Source of the DNA: Salmonella enterica subsp. houtenae serovar Houten
Lineage (GTDB): Bacteria > Pseudomonadota > Gammaproteobacteria > Enterobacterales > Enterobacteriaceae
Length of the DNA: 64,000 bases
NCBI GenBank assembly: GCA_900478215.1
Contig: LS483478.1
Span: forward strand, 1,860,001 to 1,924,000
Direction: 5' to 3'
Shown here: one piece after another, positions 18,089 through 26,687 of the stretch
Layout: the number at the start of each line of letters is the position of its first letter
How positions within the stretch are numbered: the stretch's first letter is position 1
Translations under genes and position numbers: made by a program
The notes under the pieces: model-generated
The model's database searches: none
The model's input: only the letters and a program-made list of their open reading frames with translations
Told to the model about the DNA's origin: nothing

Positions 18089-18541
18089 GTGAAGGATAAA
18101 GTGTACAAGCGCCCCGTTTCGGTCCTGGTGGTTATCTTCGCGCAGGATACGAAACGGGTGCTGATGTTGCAGCGACGCGACGACCCGGATTTCTGGCAGT
18201 CGGTGACGGGCAGTGTGGAAGAAGGGGAGACCGCGTTGCAGGCTGCCGTGCGTGAAGTCAAAGAGGAGGTCACGATTGATGTCGCGGCAGAGCGACTGAC
18301 CTTAATCGATTGTCAGCGTACGGTGGAGTTTGAGATTTTTTCACATTTACGTCATCGCTATGCGCCGGGTGTCATGCACAATACGGAATCCTGGTTCTGC
18401 CTTGCGCTACCGCATGAGCGCCAGGTGATATTCACTGAACATCTGACGTACCAGTGGCTTGACGCGCCTGCTGCGGCAGCGCTCACCAAGTCCTGGAGTA
18501 ACCGGCAAGCGATTGAAGAGTTTGTCATTAACGTCGCCTGA
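18089..18541 (+). CDS. nudB: Dihydroneopterin triphosphate diphosphatase NudB
   Basis: 150-aa Nudix hydrolase of folate biosynthesis, removing pyrophosphate from dihydroneopterin triphosphate. The Nudix box reads GSVEEGETALQAAVREVKEE, with the usual G to T change at its end. I take the GTG at 18089 (KDKVYKRPVSVL) as start, giving 150 aa as in E. coli; an ATG 30 bases upstream is possible but lacks conservation. Located between aspS and yebC. Confidence 0.94.
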   Translation: MKDKVYKRPVSVLVVIFAQDTKRVLMLQRRDDPDFWQSVTGSVEEGETALQAAVREVKEEVTIDVAAERLTLIDCQRTVEFEIFSHLRHRYAPGVMHNTESWFCLALPHERQVIFTEHLTYQWLDAPAAAALTKSWSNRQAIEEFVINVA

Positions 18542-18570
18542 AAAGGCGCGCTTTTTTTGAGGAAATATTT

Positions 18571-19311
18571 ATGGCAGGTCATAGTAAATGGGCCAACACC
18601 AGACATCGTAAAGCTGCGCAAGATGCTAAGCGCGGTAAAATTTTCACTAAAATTATTCGTGAGCTGGTAACGGCAGCTAAACTGGGCGGCGGCGATCCGG
18701 ATGCCAACCCGCGTCTGCGCGCGGCCGTGGATAAAGCGCTGGCCAATAACATGACCCGCGATACTCTGAACCGCGCCATCGCTCGCGGCGTGGGCGGCGA
18801 TGATGATGCGAACATGGAAACCATCATCTATGAAGGTTACGGTCCTGGCGGTACGGCCATTATGGTTGAGTGTCTGAGTGACAACCGCAACCGTACCGTA
18901 GCGGAAGTACGTCATGCTTTCAGCAAATGCGGCGGTAATCTGGGCACTGATGGTTCAGTGGCGTATCTGTTCAGTAAAAAAGGGGTCATCTCCTATGAGA
19001 AAGGCGATGAAGACACCATCATGGAAGCCGCTCTGGAAGCTGGCGCGGAAGATGTTGTGACCTATGATGATGGCGCGATTGATGTATACACGGCCTGGGA
19101 AGAGATGGGTAAAGTGCGTGACGCGCTGGAAGCGGCTGGTCTGAAAGCTGACAGCGCCGAAGTGTCCATGATCCCGTCAACCAAAGCGGATATGGATGCG
19201 GAAACCGCGCCGAAACTGCTGCGTCTGATCGATATGCTGGAAGACTGTGACGATGTTCAGGAAGTCTACCATAACGGTGAAATCTCTGATGAGGTAGCGG
19301 CGACCCTGTAA
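18571..19311 (+). CDS. yebC: YebC/TACO1-family protein
   Basis: 246-aa protein opening with AGHSKWANTRHRKAAQDAKR, the family signature. Long annotated as a transcription regulator, the family is now linked to translation (TACO1-type, relieving stalling at proline-rich stretches). Precedes ruvC by 36 bases on the same strand. Confidence 0.96.
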   Translation: MAGHSKWANTRHRKAAQDAKRGKIFTKIIRELVTAAKLGGGDPDANPRLRAAVDKALANNMTRDTLNRAIARGVGGDDDANMETIIYEGYGPGGTAIMVECLSDNRNRTVAEVRHAFSKCGGNLGTDGSVAYLFSKKGVISYEKGDEDTIMEAALEAGAEDVVTYDDGAIDVYTAWEEMGKVRDALEAAGLKADSAEVSMIPSTKADMDAETAPKLLRLIDMLEDCDDVQEVYHNGEISDEVAATL

Positions 19312-19347
19312 TGGCGCTGTTAAATGCCTGCGGGCAGGGGGCATAGC

Positions 19348-19869
19348 GTGTCGATTATTCTCGGTATTGACCCCGGCTCGCGTATTACCGGTTATGGCGT
19401 TATTCGCCAGGTCGGCAGACAGCTGACCTACCTGGGTAGCGGATGTATTCGCACAAAAGTCGATGATTTGCCGTCTCGTCTGAAGCTCATATACGCTGGT
19501 GTGACGGAAATCATCACGCAGTTCCAGCCGGACTATTTTGCTATCGAGCAGGTGTTTATGGCGAAGAATGCCGATTCAGCCCTCAAGTTGGGACAGGCTC
19601 GTGGCGTGGCGATTGTCGCCGCGGTTAACCAGGCGCTGCCGGTGTTTGAATACGCGGCGCGCCAGGTGAAGCAAACCGTCGTCGGTATTGGTAGCGCGGA
19701 GAAAAGCCAGGTGCAACATATGGTGCGTACGTTGCTGAAGCTACCCGCTAACCCGCAGGCAGACGCCGCAGATGCGTTGGCTATCGCGATTACGCATTGC
19801 CACGTTAGCCAGAACGCGATGCAAATGAGCGAGAGCCGACTCAATCTGGCGCGGGGAAGGTTACGATAA
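19348..19869 (+). CDS. ruvC: Holliday junction resolvase RuvC
   Basis: 173-aa endonuclease that cuts Holliday junctions with RuvAB. Acidic active-site residues are visible in ILGIDPGSRITGYG (Asp7), FAIEQVF (Glu66) and the C-terminal ADAADALAIAI (Asp138, Asp141). The GTG at 19348 with AGGGGG upstream gives the standard 173 aa; an ATG 24 bases earlier is less likely. Ends just before the ruvA operator/terminator. Confidence 0.97.
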   Translation: MSIILGIDPGSRITGYGVIRQVGRQLTYLGSGCIRTKVDDLPSRLKLIYAGVTEIITQFQPDYFAIEQVFMAKNADSALKLGQARGVAIVAAVNQALPVFEYAARQVKQTVVGIGSAEKSQVQHMVRTLLKLPANPQADAADALAIAITHCHVSQNAMQMSESRLNLARGRLR

Positions 19870-19878
19870 TGACAAATG

Positions 19879-19907
19879 AGGCTGGATATCTATCCAGCCT
19901 TTTTTTA
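19879..19907 (+). promoter_or_regulatory. LexA-type operator of ruvAB overlapping a terminator hairpin of ruvC
   Basis: CTGGATATCTATCCAG (19882-19897) is a perfect palindrome of the LexA form CTGN10CAG and lies where the SOS box of ruvAB is expected. The same palindrome, extended to AGGCTGGATA/TATCCAGCCT and followed by seven T, also reads as a rho-independent terminator for the yebC-ruvC transcript. Confidence 0.75.
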
Positions 19908-19950
19908 TGATACGGCTTTACCTTTCCAGCCCTTTACGCAGGAGCGTCAT

Positions 19951-20562
19951 GTGATAGGCAGACTCAGAGGCATTATTCTCGAAAAACAACCCCCGATCGT
20001 GCTGCTGGAGACAGGGGGCGTAGGCTATGAAGTGCATATGCCCATGACCTGTTTCTATGAACTCCCGGAATCCGGAAAGGAAGCGATTGTCTTCACCCAC
20101 TTTGTGGTGCGTGAAGATGCGCAGTTGCTGTACGGATTCAACAATAAGCAAGAGCGCACGCTGTTTAAAGAGCTAATTAAAACGAATGGCGTCGGGCCCA
20201 AGCTGGCGCTGGCGATCCTCTCTGGCATGTCGGCGCAACAGTTCGTCAATGCAGTTGAACGTGAAGATCCTGCGGCGTTGGTGAAATTACCCGGCATCGG
20301 TAAAAAAACGGCCGAACGATTGATTGTGGAAATGAAGGACCGCTTTAAAGGGCTACATGGCGATCTCTTTACGCCAGCGGTCGATCTGGTATTGACGTCG
20401 CCAGCCAGCCCGACAACGGACGATGCGGAGCAAGAAGCGGTTGCTGCGCTGGTGGCGCTGGGTTATAAACCGCAAGAAGCCAGTCGGATGGTGAGCAAAA
20501 TCGCTCGTCCGGACGCAAGCAGTGAAACACTGATTCGCGACGCGTTACGCGCCGCGTTATGA
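19951..20562 (+). CDS. ruvA: Holliday junction DNA helicase subunit RuvA
   Basis: 203-aa tetrameric junction-binding protein. It begins VIGRLRGIILEKQPP at a GTG codon preceded by GGAG, and holds the two helix-hairpin-helix motifs (NGVGPKLALAILSG, LPGIGKKTAERLIVEM) and the C-terminal RuvB-binding domain. The longer upstream reading frame covers the operator/terminator and is not conserved. Eight bases separate it from ruvB. Confidence 0.97.
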   Translation: MIGRLRGIILEKQPPIVLLETGGVGYEVHMPMTCFYELPESGKEAIVFTHFVVREDAQLLYGFNNKQERTLFKELIKTNGVGPKLALAILSGMSAQQFVNAVEREDPAALVKLPGIGKKTAERLIVEMKDRFKGLHGDLFTPAVDLVLTSPASPTTDDAEQEAVAALVALGYKPQEASRMVSKIARPDASSETLIRDALRAAL

Positions 20563-20570
20563 GGTAAAGG

Positions 20571-21581
20571 ATGATAGAAGCAGATCGCCTGATTTCAGCA
20601 GGCGCCACGATCGCAGAAGACGTTGCCGATCGCGCCATTCGCCCTAAGCTGTTGGCGGAGTATGTCGGTCAACCGCAGGTGCGCTCCCAGATGGAGATCT
20701 TTATTCAGGCGGCAAAACTGCGCGGCGACGCATTAGATCACTTGCTGATTTTTGGCCCGCCAGGGTTAGGTAAAACGACGCTGGCGAATATCGTGGCCAA
20801 TGAAATGGGCGTCAATCTGCGTACCACATCCGGCCCGGTGTTGGAAAAAGCGGGCGATCTGGCGGCCATGCTCACCAATCTTGAACCACATGATGTGCTG
20901 TTTATTGATGAGATTCACCGGCTTTCACCGGTGGTGGAAGAGGTACTCTATCCGGCGATGGAAGATTACCAGTTGGATATCATGATTGGCGAAGGGCCAG
21001 CCGCGCGGTCGATTAAAATCGACCTGCCGCCGTTTACGCTTATTGGCGCGACGACGCGAGCAGGTTCGCTGACCTCGCCGCTACGCGACCGTTTTGGTAT
21101 TGTGCAGCGCCTGGAGTTCTACCAGGTGCCCGATCTGCAGCATATCGTCGGGCGCAGCGCCCGGCACATGGGGCTTGAGATGAGCGATGACGGCGCGCTG
21201 GAAGTGGCGCGTCGGGCGCGTGGTACGCCACGTATTGCCAACCGTCTGCTCAGACGTGTGCGTGATTTCGCCGAGGTGAAGCATGACGGGGCTATTTCAG
21301 CGGAAATTGCCGCGCAGGCGCTGGATATGTTGAACGTCGATGCGGAAGGTTTTGACTATATGGATCGCAAGCTGCTGCTGGCGGTTATTGATAAATTCTT
21401 CGGCGGCCCGGTGGGACTGGATAACCTCGCGGCGGCGATTGGCGAAGAGCGTGAAACTATCGAAGACGTGCTGGAGCCGTATCTGATTCAGCAGGGCTTT
21501 TTACAGCGCACGCCGCGCGGAAGAATGGCGACAGTGCGTGCGTGGAACCACTTTGGTATTACACCGCCAGAAATGCCTTAA
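20571..21581 (+). CDS. ruvB: Holliday junction branch-migration ATPase RuvB
   Basis: 336-aa AAA+ motor. Walker A FGPPGLGKTTLANI, Walker B VLFIDEIHRL, sensor 1 LIGATTRAG and the arginine finger region SPLRDRFGIV are intact, followed by the winged-helix domain. Works with RuvA and RuvC; SOS-regulated through the operator ahead of ruvA. Confidence 0.98.
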   Translation: MIEADRLISAGATIAEDVADRAIRPKLLAEYVGQPQVRSQMEIFIQAAKLRGDALDHLLIFGPPGLGKTTLANIVANEMGVNLRTTSGPVLEKAGDLAAMLTNLEPHDVLFIDEIHRLSPVVEEVLYPAMEDYQLDIMIGEGPAARSIKIDLPPFTLIGATTRAGSLTSPLRDRFGIVQRLEFYQVPDLQHIVGRSARHMGLEMSDDGALEVARRARGTPRIANRLLRRVRDFAEVKHDGAISAEIAAQALDMLNVDAEGFDYMDRKLLLAVIDKFFGGPVGLDNLAAAIGEERETIEDVLEPYLIQQGFLQRTPRGRMATVRAWNHFGITPPEMP

Positions 21582-21590
21582 TTTGATTAT

Positions 21591-21623
21591 GCCGGATGGC
21601 GGTGTTGAATTTCGTCATCCGGC
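21591..21623. repeat. REP (palindromic unit)
   Basis: GCCGGATGGCGG and CGTCATCCGGC flank a short loop between the convergent ruvB and znuB genes, the usual place and form of a REP element. Confidence 0.8.
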
Positions 21624-21632
21624 AACAAACCA

Positions 21633-22418
21633 TCAACTGGCCTGTTTTTTCATCATGCTGAAGATAAATAGCAGAGCTGCGCACAATACCACTGACGGAC
21701 CTGCTGGCGTGTCATAGAACGCGGAGAAGGTCAGCCCGCCCGTGACGGCGAGCATTCCTGCTACCACCGCTACGCCCGCCATCTGCTCCGGCGTACGGGC
21801 AAAGCGACGCGCGGTTGCGGCGGGGATAATCAGTAGCGACGTAATGATCAGCGCTCCGACAAATTTCATCGCTACGCCGATGGTTAACGCCGTCACCAGC
21901 ATTAATAGCAGCTTCACGCGCTGTAACTTCACGCCATCCACAAAGGCAAGATCCGGGCTGATAGTCATCGATAATAAGTTACGCCACTGCCAGGAGAGAA
22001 TAGCCAGCACAATAACCACCCCAATGGCGATCGAGATAAGATCTTCCGGCGTGACGGCGAGCAAATCGCCAAACAGATAAGCCATTAAATCAACGCGGAC
22101 ATTGGACATCAGGCTGACAACGACCAGTCCTAAAGACAAGGCGCTGTGTGCCATAATGCCCAGTAAGGTATCAATCGCGAGGTGAGGGCGTTTCTCCAGC
22201 CATACCAGACCGGCGGCCAGCAACAGCGTCACGGCGATGACCGCATAAAAGGGGTTAACGTCCAGCAACAGGCCAAACGCCACGCCCAGCAGCGACGCGT
22301 GAGCCAGCGTATCGCCAAAATAGGACATCCGACGCCAGACTACAAATGAGCCCAACGGACCTGCGGCGCAGGCCAGCAGCATCCCGGCCAGCCAGCCGGG
22401 CAGTAATAATTCAATCAT
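21633..22418 (-). CDS. znuB: Zinc ABC transporter permease ZnuB
   Basis: 261-aa inner-membrane permease with about eight hydrophobic helices and the ABC-3 family loop (RMSYFGDTLAHASLLGVAFG). Pairs with ZnuC and the periplasmic ZnuA for high-affinity Zn(II) uptake. Overlaps the znuC stop by 4 bases (ATGA), so the two are translated together. Confidence 0.97.
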   Translation of the reverse strand: MIELLLPGWLAGMLLACAAGPLGSFVVWRRMSYFGDTLAHASLLGVAFGLLLDVNPFYAVIAVTLLLAAGLVWLEKRPHLAIDTLLGIMAHSALSLGLVVVSLMSNVRVDLMAYLFGDLLAVTPEDLISIAIGVVIVLAILSWQWRNLLSMTISPDLAFVDGVKLQRVKLLLMLVTALTIGVAMKFVGALIITSLLIIPAATARRFARTPEQMAGVAVVAGMLAVTGGLTFSAFYDTPAGPSVVLCAALLFIFSMMKKQAS

Positions 22419-23170
22419 GAGTGACCATTTCCCCGGCGCAGTACAATACGACCCTGTAAATCGTGGCGATGATTATGATGATGGCGATAAATCCCTAATT
22501 GCTCTGCGCCACGCGGGCCAAACATAGAGATAAATTCCGGATGCATAGATACCACTTCCGGCGCGCCGGAACAGCAAATATGATGGTTCAGGCATAACAC
22601 CTCATCCGTTTTCGCCATGACCAGATGGAGATCATGCGATACCATCAGCACGGCGCAAACGAGTTCGCGGCGCAACTGATCGATAAGGTCGTATAACGCG
22701 ACCTGGCCGTTGACATCCACGCCTTGTGTAGGCTCATCGAGTACCAGCAACTGTGGTCTGTTAAGCAGAGCGCGGGCCAGTAGTACGCGCTGCGTCTCGC
22801 CACCGGAGAGTTTTTGCATGGGCGCGTCAATCAGATGGCCAGCCTGAACGCGTTTAAGCGCCGGGAGAATATCCGTTTTTTGCGTGTCGGGGCGCAAACG
22901 TAAAAAACGGTTTACTGTCAGCGGAAGCGTGGTATCGAGATAGAGCTTTTGGGGAACATAGCCGATACGGAGTTGTCCGTTGCGCTTGATCACCCCTTCA
23001 TCAGGGGCTACCAGTCCTAAAACCACGCGCACAAGCGTTGACTTCCCCGCGCCGTTAGGGCCGAGAAGCGTTAAAATTTTCCCTGGACTCAATTCAAGCG
23101 ACACATCAGAGAGGACGCGGCGTTGACCAAATGAGACCGAGACGTTTTCCAGTGAAACTAAACTTGTCAT
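22415..23170 (-). CDS. znuC: Zinc ABC transporter ATP-binding protein ZnuC
   Basis: 251-aa ABC ATPase with Walker A GPNGAGKST, signature LSGGETQ, Walker B LLVLDEPTQG and the switch His in VSHDLH. A His-rich tail (GIYRHHHNHRHD) is typical of ZnuC and may sense zinc. Divergent from znuA across a Zur operator. Confidence 0.97.
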   Translation of the reverse strand: MTSLVSLENVSVSFGQRRVLSDVSLELSPGKILTLLGPNGAGKSTLVRVVLGLVAPDEGVIKRNGQLRIGYVPQKLYLDTTLPLTVNRFLRLRPDTQKTDILPALKRVQAGHLIDAPMQKLSGGETQRVLLARALLNRPQLLVLDEPTQGVDVNGQVALYDLIDQLRRELVCAVLMVSHDLHLVMAKTDEVLCLNHHICCSGAPEVVSMHPEFISMFGPRGAEQLGIYRHHHNHRHDLQGRIVLRRGNGHS

Positions 23171-23191
23171 GTCAATTTTAGGCTTGCAGAA

Positions 23192-23220
23192 GTGTTATAA
23201 TGTTATAATATCACATTTCA
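23192..23220. promoter_or_regulatory. Zur operator in the znuC-znuA divergent promoter
   Basis: AGTGTTATAATGTTATAATA directly followed by TCACATTTC matches the AT-rich palindrome GTTATAATATAAC-type Zur sites, centred about 23208. It lies between the divergent znuCB and znuA genes, so zinc-loaded Zur would repress both. Confidence 0.8.
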
Positions 23221-23248
23221 CACATTCATTACGATGATTGGTCGCATT

Positions 23249-24193
23249 ATGTTACAGAAAAATACGCTTCTTTTCGCAGCATTATCCGCCGCGCTTTGGG
23301 GGAGTGCAACCCAGGCTGCCGACGCCGCCGTTGTCGCTTCGCTTAAACCGCTTGGGTTTATCGCTTCCGCCATTGCTGACGGTGTTACAGATACGCAAGT
23401 CTTACTCCCGGATGGGGCTTCCGAGCATGATTATTCATTGCGTCCATCAGACGTAAAACGCTTACAGGGCGCGGACTTAGTCGTCTGGGTTGGACCGGAA
23501 ATGGAAGCTTTTATGGAGAAGTCGGTCAGGAATATTCCTGGTAACAAGCAGGTCACCATTGCGCAACTCGCTGATGTGAAACCGTTACTCATGAAGGGTG
23601 CGGATGATGATGAGGATGAACATGCGCATACGGGTGCCGATAAGGAAAAAGGTGACGTACATCACCATCACGGCGAATATAACATGCATCTTTGGCTCTC
23701 CCCAGAGATAGCGCGGGCTACAGCGGTTGCAATCCATGAAAAATTAGTGGAACTTATGCCGCAAAGTCGAGCCAAACTCGACGCCAACCTGAAGGATTTT
23801 GAGGCACAATTAGCCGCAACCGATAAACAGGTCGGTAACGAGCTCGCGCCGCTCAAGGGGAAAGGGTATTTCGTTTTTCATGACGCCTACGGTTACTACG
23901 AAAAACACTACGGACTCACCCCACTCGGTCACTTTACCGTGAACCCTGAGATACAACCTGGCGCGCAGCGTTTACATGAAATAAGAACACAGTTGGTTGA
24001 GCAAAAAGCGACCTGCGTTTTTGCTGAGCCACAATTCAGGCCAGCGGTCGTGGAAGCCGTGGCGAGAGGGACATCCGTTCGAATGGGAACACTGGACCCC
24101 CTCGGGACGAACATTAAACTGGGTAAAACAAGCTATTCAGCGTTTTTAAGCCAATTAGCCAACCAGTATGCGAGCTGCCTGAAAGGAGATTAA
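23249..24193 (+). CDS. znuA: Zinc ABC transporter substrate-binding protein ZnuA
   Basis: 314-aa periplasmic zinc binder with a Sec signal peptide ending ATQA about residue 21. It carries the acidic/His-rich loop of ZnuA (DDDEDEHAHTG and DVHHHHGEYNMHLW) and later ligand residues in FVFHDAYGY and the C-terminal TLDPLG. The start at 23249 (MLQKNTLLFAALSA) fits the family; an ATG 15 bases upstream is in frame. Confidence 0.96.
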   Translation: MLQKNTLLFAALSAALWGSATQAADAAVVASLKPLGFIASAIADGVTDTQVLLPDGASEHDYSLRPSDVKRLQGADLVVWVGPEMEAFMEKSVRNIPGNKQVTIAQLADVKPLLMKGADDDEDEHAHTGADKEKGDVHHHHGEYNMHLWLSPEIARATAVAIHEKLVELMPQSRAKLDANLKDFEAQLAATDKQVGNELAPLKGKGYFVFHDAYGYYEKHYGLTPLGHFTVNPEIQPGAQRLHEIRTQLVEQKATCVFAEPQFRPAVVEAVARGTSVRMGTLDPLGTNIKLGKTSYSAFLSQLANQYASCLKGD

Positions 24194-24208
24194 CGAGGAA
24201 GTGAATAC

Positions 24209-25528
24209 GTGCAACAGATAGCCCGCTCTGTCGCCCTGGCATTTAATAATCTGCCCCGACCCCATCGCGTTATGCTGGGGTCACTTACTGTTCTGACACT
24301 GGCCGTCGCCGTATGGCGGCCCTATGTTTACCACCCGGAATCCGCGCCAATCGTTAAAACTATTGAACTGGAGAAAAGCGAGATCCGTTCCCTCTTACCC
24401 GAGGCGAGCGAACCCATCGATCAGGCCGCGCAGGAAGATGAGGCTATTCCTCAGGATGAGCTGGATGATAAAACCGCAGGCGAAGTCGGCGTCCATGAAT
24501 ACGTCGTCTCCACAGGCGATACGTTAAGCAGCATTCTGAATCAGTACGGCATCGATATGAGCGATATTAGCCGACTTGCCGCTTCTGATAAGGAGCTGCG
24601 AAATCTGAAAATTGGTCAACAGCTTTCCTGGACACTGACCGCCGATGGCGATTTACAGCGTCTGACATGGGAAGTCTCCCGCCGTGAAACGCGTACCTAC
24701 GATCGCACTGCCAACGGTTTTAAAATGAGCAGTGAAATGCAGCAGGGGGACTGGGTCAACAGTCTGCTGAAAGGCACGGTAGGGGGTAGCTTTGTCGCCA
24801 GCGCGAAAGAGGCAGGTTTAACCAGCAGCGAAATCAGCGCAGTGATAAAAGCAATGCAGTGGCAGATGGATTTTCGGAAGCTGAAAAAGGGCGATGAATT
24901 TTCGGTTCTGATGTCGCGCGAGATGCTGGATGGCAAGCGTGAACAGAGTCAGTTGTTGGGCGTGCGGATGCGTTCCGATGGTAAAGATTACTACGCCATT
25001 CGCGCCGCTGACGGTAAATTCTATGACCGTAATGGGGTTGGTCTGGCGAAAGGCTTTTTACGCTTCCCGACCGCAAAACAGTTCCGCATCTCCTCCAACT
25101 TCAATCCGCGCCGTCTGAACCCGGTTACCGGACGCGTTGCGCCGCATCGTGGCGTTGACTTTGCGATGCCGCAGGGTACGCCGGTGCTGTCGGTGGGGGA
25201 TGGGGAGGTAGTGGTCGCTAAACGTAGCGGCGCTGCCGGTTACTACATTGCGATTCGTCATGGACGCACCTACACCACACGTTATATGCACTTGCGTAAG
25301 CTGCTGGTGAAACCGGGGCAAAAAGTGAAACGTGGCGATCGTATTGCGCTTTCTGGTAACACCGGGCGTTCCACAGGGCCGCATCTGCATTATGAGGTAT
25401 GGATCAACCAGCAAGCCGTTAACCCTCTAACAGCAAAATTGCCGCGCACGGAGGGTCTGACGGGGTCAGATCGTCGTGAATACCTGGCGCAGGTGAAAGA
25501 GGTTCTGCCGCAACTGCGCTTCGATTAA
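24209..25528 (+). CDS. mepM: Murein DD-endopeptidase MepM
   Basis: 439-aa peptidoglycan hydrolase. N-terminal membrane anchor (about residues 20-37), LysM-like region (VHEYVVSTGDTLSSILNQYG), then an M23 LytM domain with zinc ligands in HRGVDFAMP and HLHYEV. It cuts D-Ala-mDAP cross-links to let new strands enter. GTG start 15 bases after znuA, so it may be transcribed with znuA. Confidence 0.96.
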   Translation: MQQIARSVALAFNNLPRPHRVMLGSLTVLTLAVAVWRPYVYHPESAPIVKTIELEKSEIRSLLPEASEPIDQAAQEDEAIPQDELDDKTAGEVGVHEYVVSTGDTLSSILNQYGIDMSDISRLAASDKELRNLKIGQQLSWTLTADGDLQRLTWEVSRRETRTYDRTANGFKMSSEMQQGDWVNSLLKGTVGGSFVASAKEAGLTSSEISAVIKAMQWQMDFRKLKKGDEFSVLMSREMLDGKREQSQLLGVRMRSDGKDYYAIRAADGKFYDRNGVGLAKGFLRFPTAKQFRISSNFNPRRLNPVTGRVAPHRGVDFAMPQGTPVLSVGDGEVVVAKRSGAAGYYIAIRHGRTYTTRYMHLRKLLVKPGQKVKRGDRIALSGNTGRSTGPHLHYEVWINQQAVNPLTAKLPRTEGLTGSDRREYLAQVKEVLPQLRFD

Positions 25529-25543
25529 CAAATGCGCTGACAG

Positions 25544-25575
25544 AGCCGGTACGCGATGTGTGCCGGCTTTTTTGT
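25544..25575 (+). terminator. Terminator after mepM
   Basis: AGCCGGTAC and GTGTGCCGGCT form a stem with a short loop followed by six T and GTTTTG. Confidence 0.8.
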
Positions 25576-25644
25576 TTTGTGTGAGACGCAGACGTCGCTA
25601 CACTATTCACAATTCCTTTTCGCGTCAGCAGACCCTGGAAAAGC

Positions 25645-26616
25645 ATGGAAACCAAAAAAAATAATAGTGAGTATATCCCTGAATTCGAAAAATCCTTTCG
25701 CTATCCGCAGTATTGGGGCGCCTGGTTGGGCGCTGCGGCAATGGCGGGGATCGCATTAACCCCGGCATCATTCCGCGACCCTTTGCTGGCGACTCTGGGG
25801 CGTTTTGCCGGACGGCTGGGGAAGAGTTCTCGTCGCCGGGCGCTAATTAATCTGTCATTGTGCTTTCCGCAGCGTAGCGAAGCTGAGCGCGAAGCGATTG
25901 TCGATGAGATGTTCGCCACCGCGCCGCAGGCGATGGCGATGATGGCTGAACTGGCGATGCGCGGTCCGAAAAAAATCCAACAGCGTGTTGACTGGGAAGG
26001 TCTGGAAATCATTGAGGAGATGCGTCGTAACGACGAGAAAGTCATTTTCCTCGTGCCGCATGGCTGGGGCGTCGACATTCCAGCCATGCTGATGGCCTCT
26101 CAGGGGCAAAAAATGGCGGCGATGTTTCATAACCAGGGCAATCCGGTTTTTGACTATATCTGGAATACGGTGCGTCGGCGTTTCGGCGGACGTTTGCATG
26201 CGCGTAATGATGGGATTAAACCCTTTATTCAGTCTGTTCGTCAGGGCTACTGGGGTTACTATCTACCGGACCAGGATCACGGCCCGGAGCATAGTGAATT
26301 CGTTGATTTCTTTGCGACATACAAAGCGACGCTGCCCGCGATTGGTCGGCTGATGAAAGTGTGTCGCGCACGCGTGATACCGCTTTTTCCGGTGTATAAT
26401 GGTAAAACGCACCGCCTGACCATCCAGATTCGCCCGCCAATGGACGATCTGCTCACGGCTGACGACCACACTATCGCCAGACGGATGAACGAAGAGGTCG
26501 AAATTTTTGTCGGCCCGCATCCGGAACAGTACACCTGGATTCTGAAGTTACTTAAAACCCGCAAGCCGGGCGAAATCCAGCCGTATAAGCGTAAAGATCT
26601 TTATCCCATCAAATAA
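25645..26616 (+). CDS. lpxM: Lipid A myristoyltransferase LpxM (MsbB)
   Basis: 323-aa inner-membrane acyltransferase that adds the last (secondary) myristate to lipid A. One N-terminal hydrophobic anchor and the HX4D catalytic motif in VPHGWGVD. The segment RQGYWGYYLPDQDHGPEHSEF is typical of LpxL/LpxM enzymes. Own promoter after the mepM terminator; ends at a bidirectional hairpin shared with pykA. Confidence 0.97.
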   Translation: METKKNNSEYIPEFEKSFRYPQYWGAWLGAAAMAGIALTPASFRDPLLATLGRFAGRLGKSSRRRALINLSLCFPQRSEAEREAIVDEMFATAPQAMAMMAELAMRGPKKIQQRVDWEGLEIIEEMRRNDEKVIFLVPHGWGVDIPAMLMASQGQKMAAMFHNQGNPVFDYIWNTVRRRFGGRLHARNDGIKPFIQSVRQGYWGYYLPDQDHGPEHSEFVDFFATYKATLPAIGRLMKVCRARVIPLFPVYNGKTHRLTIQIRPPMDDLLTADDHTIARRMNEEVEIFVGPHPEQYTWILKLLKTRKPGEIQPYKRKDLYPIK

Positions 26617-26618
26617 AT

Positions 26619-26644
26619 AAAGCCTCTCGTAAGAGAGGCTTTAT
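26619..26644. terminator. Bidirectional terminator between lpxM and pykA
   Basis: AAAGCCTCTC and GAGAGGCTTT form a perfect 10-bp stem with a 4-base loop, T-rich on the right for lpxM and (as TTTATTTATTT on the minus strand) for pykA. Confidence 0.9.
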
Positions 26645-26687
26645 GCTGACAAATCCTGTACTACCTGATGATCAGGTCTGGGGCGTT

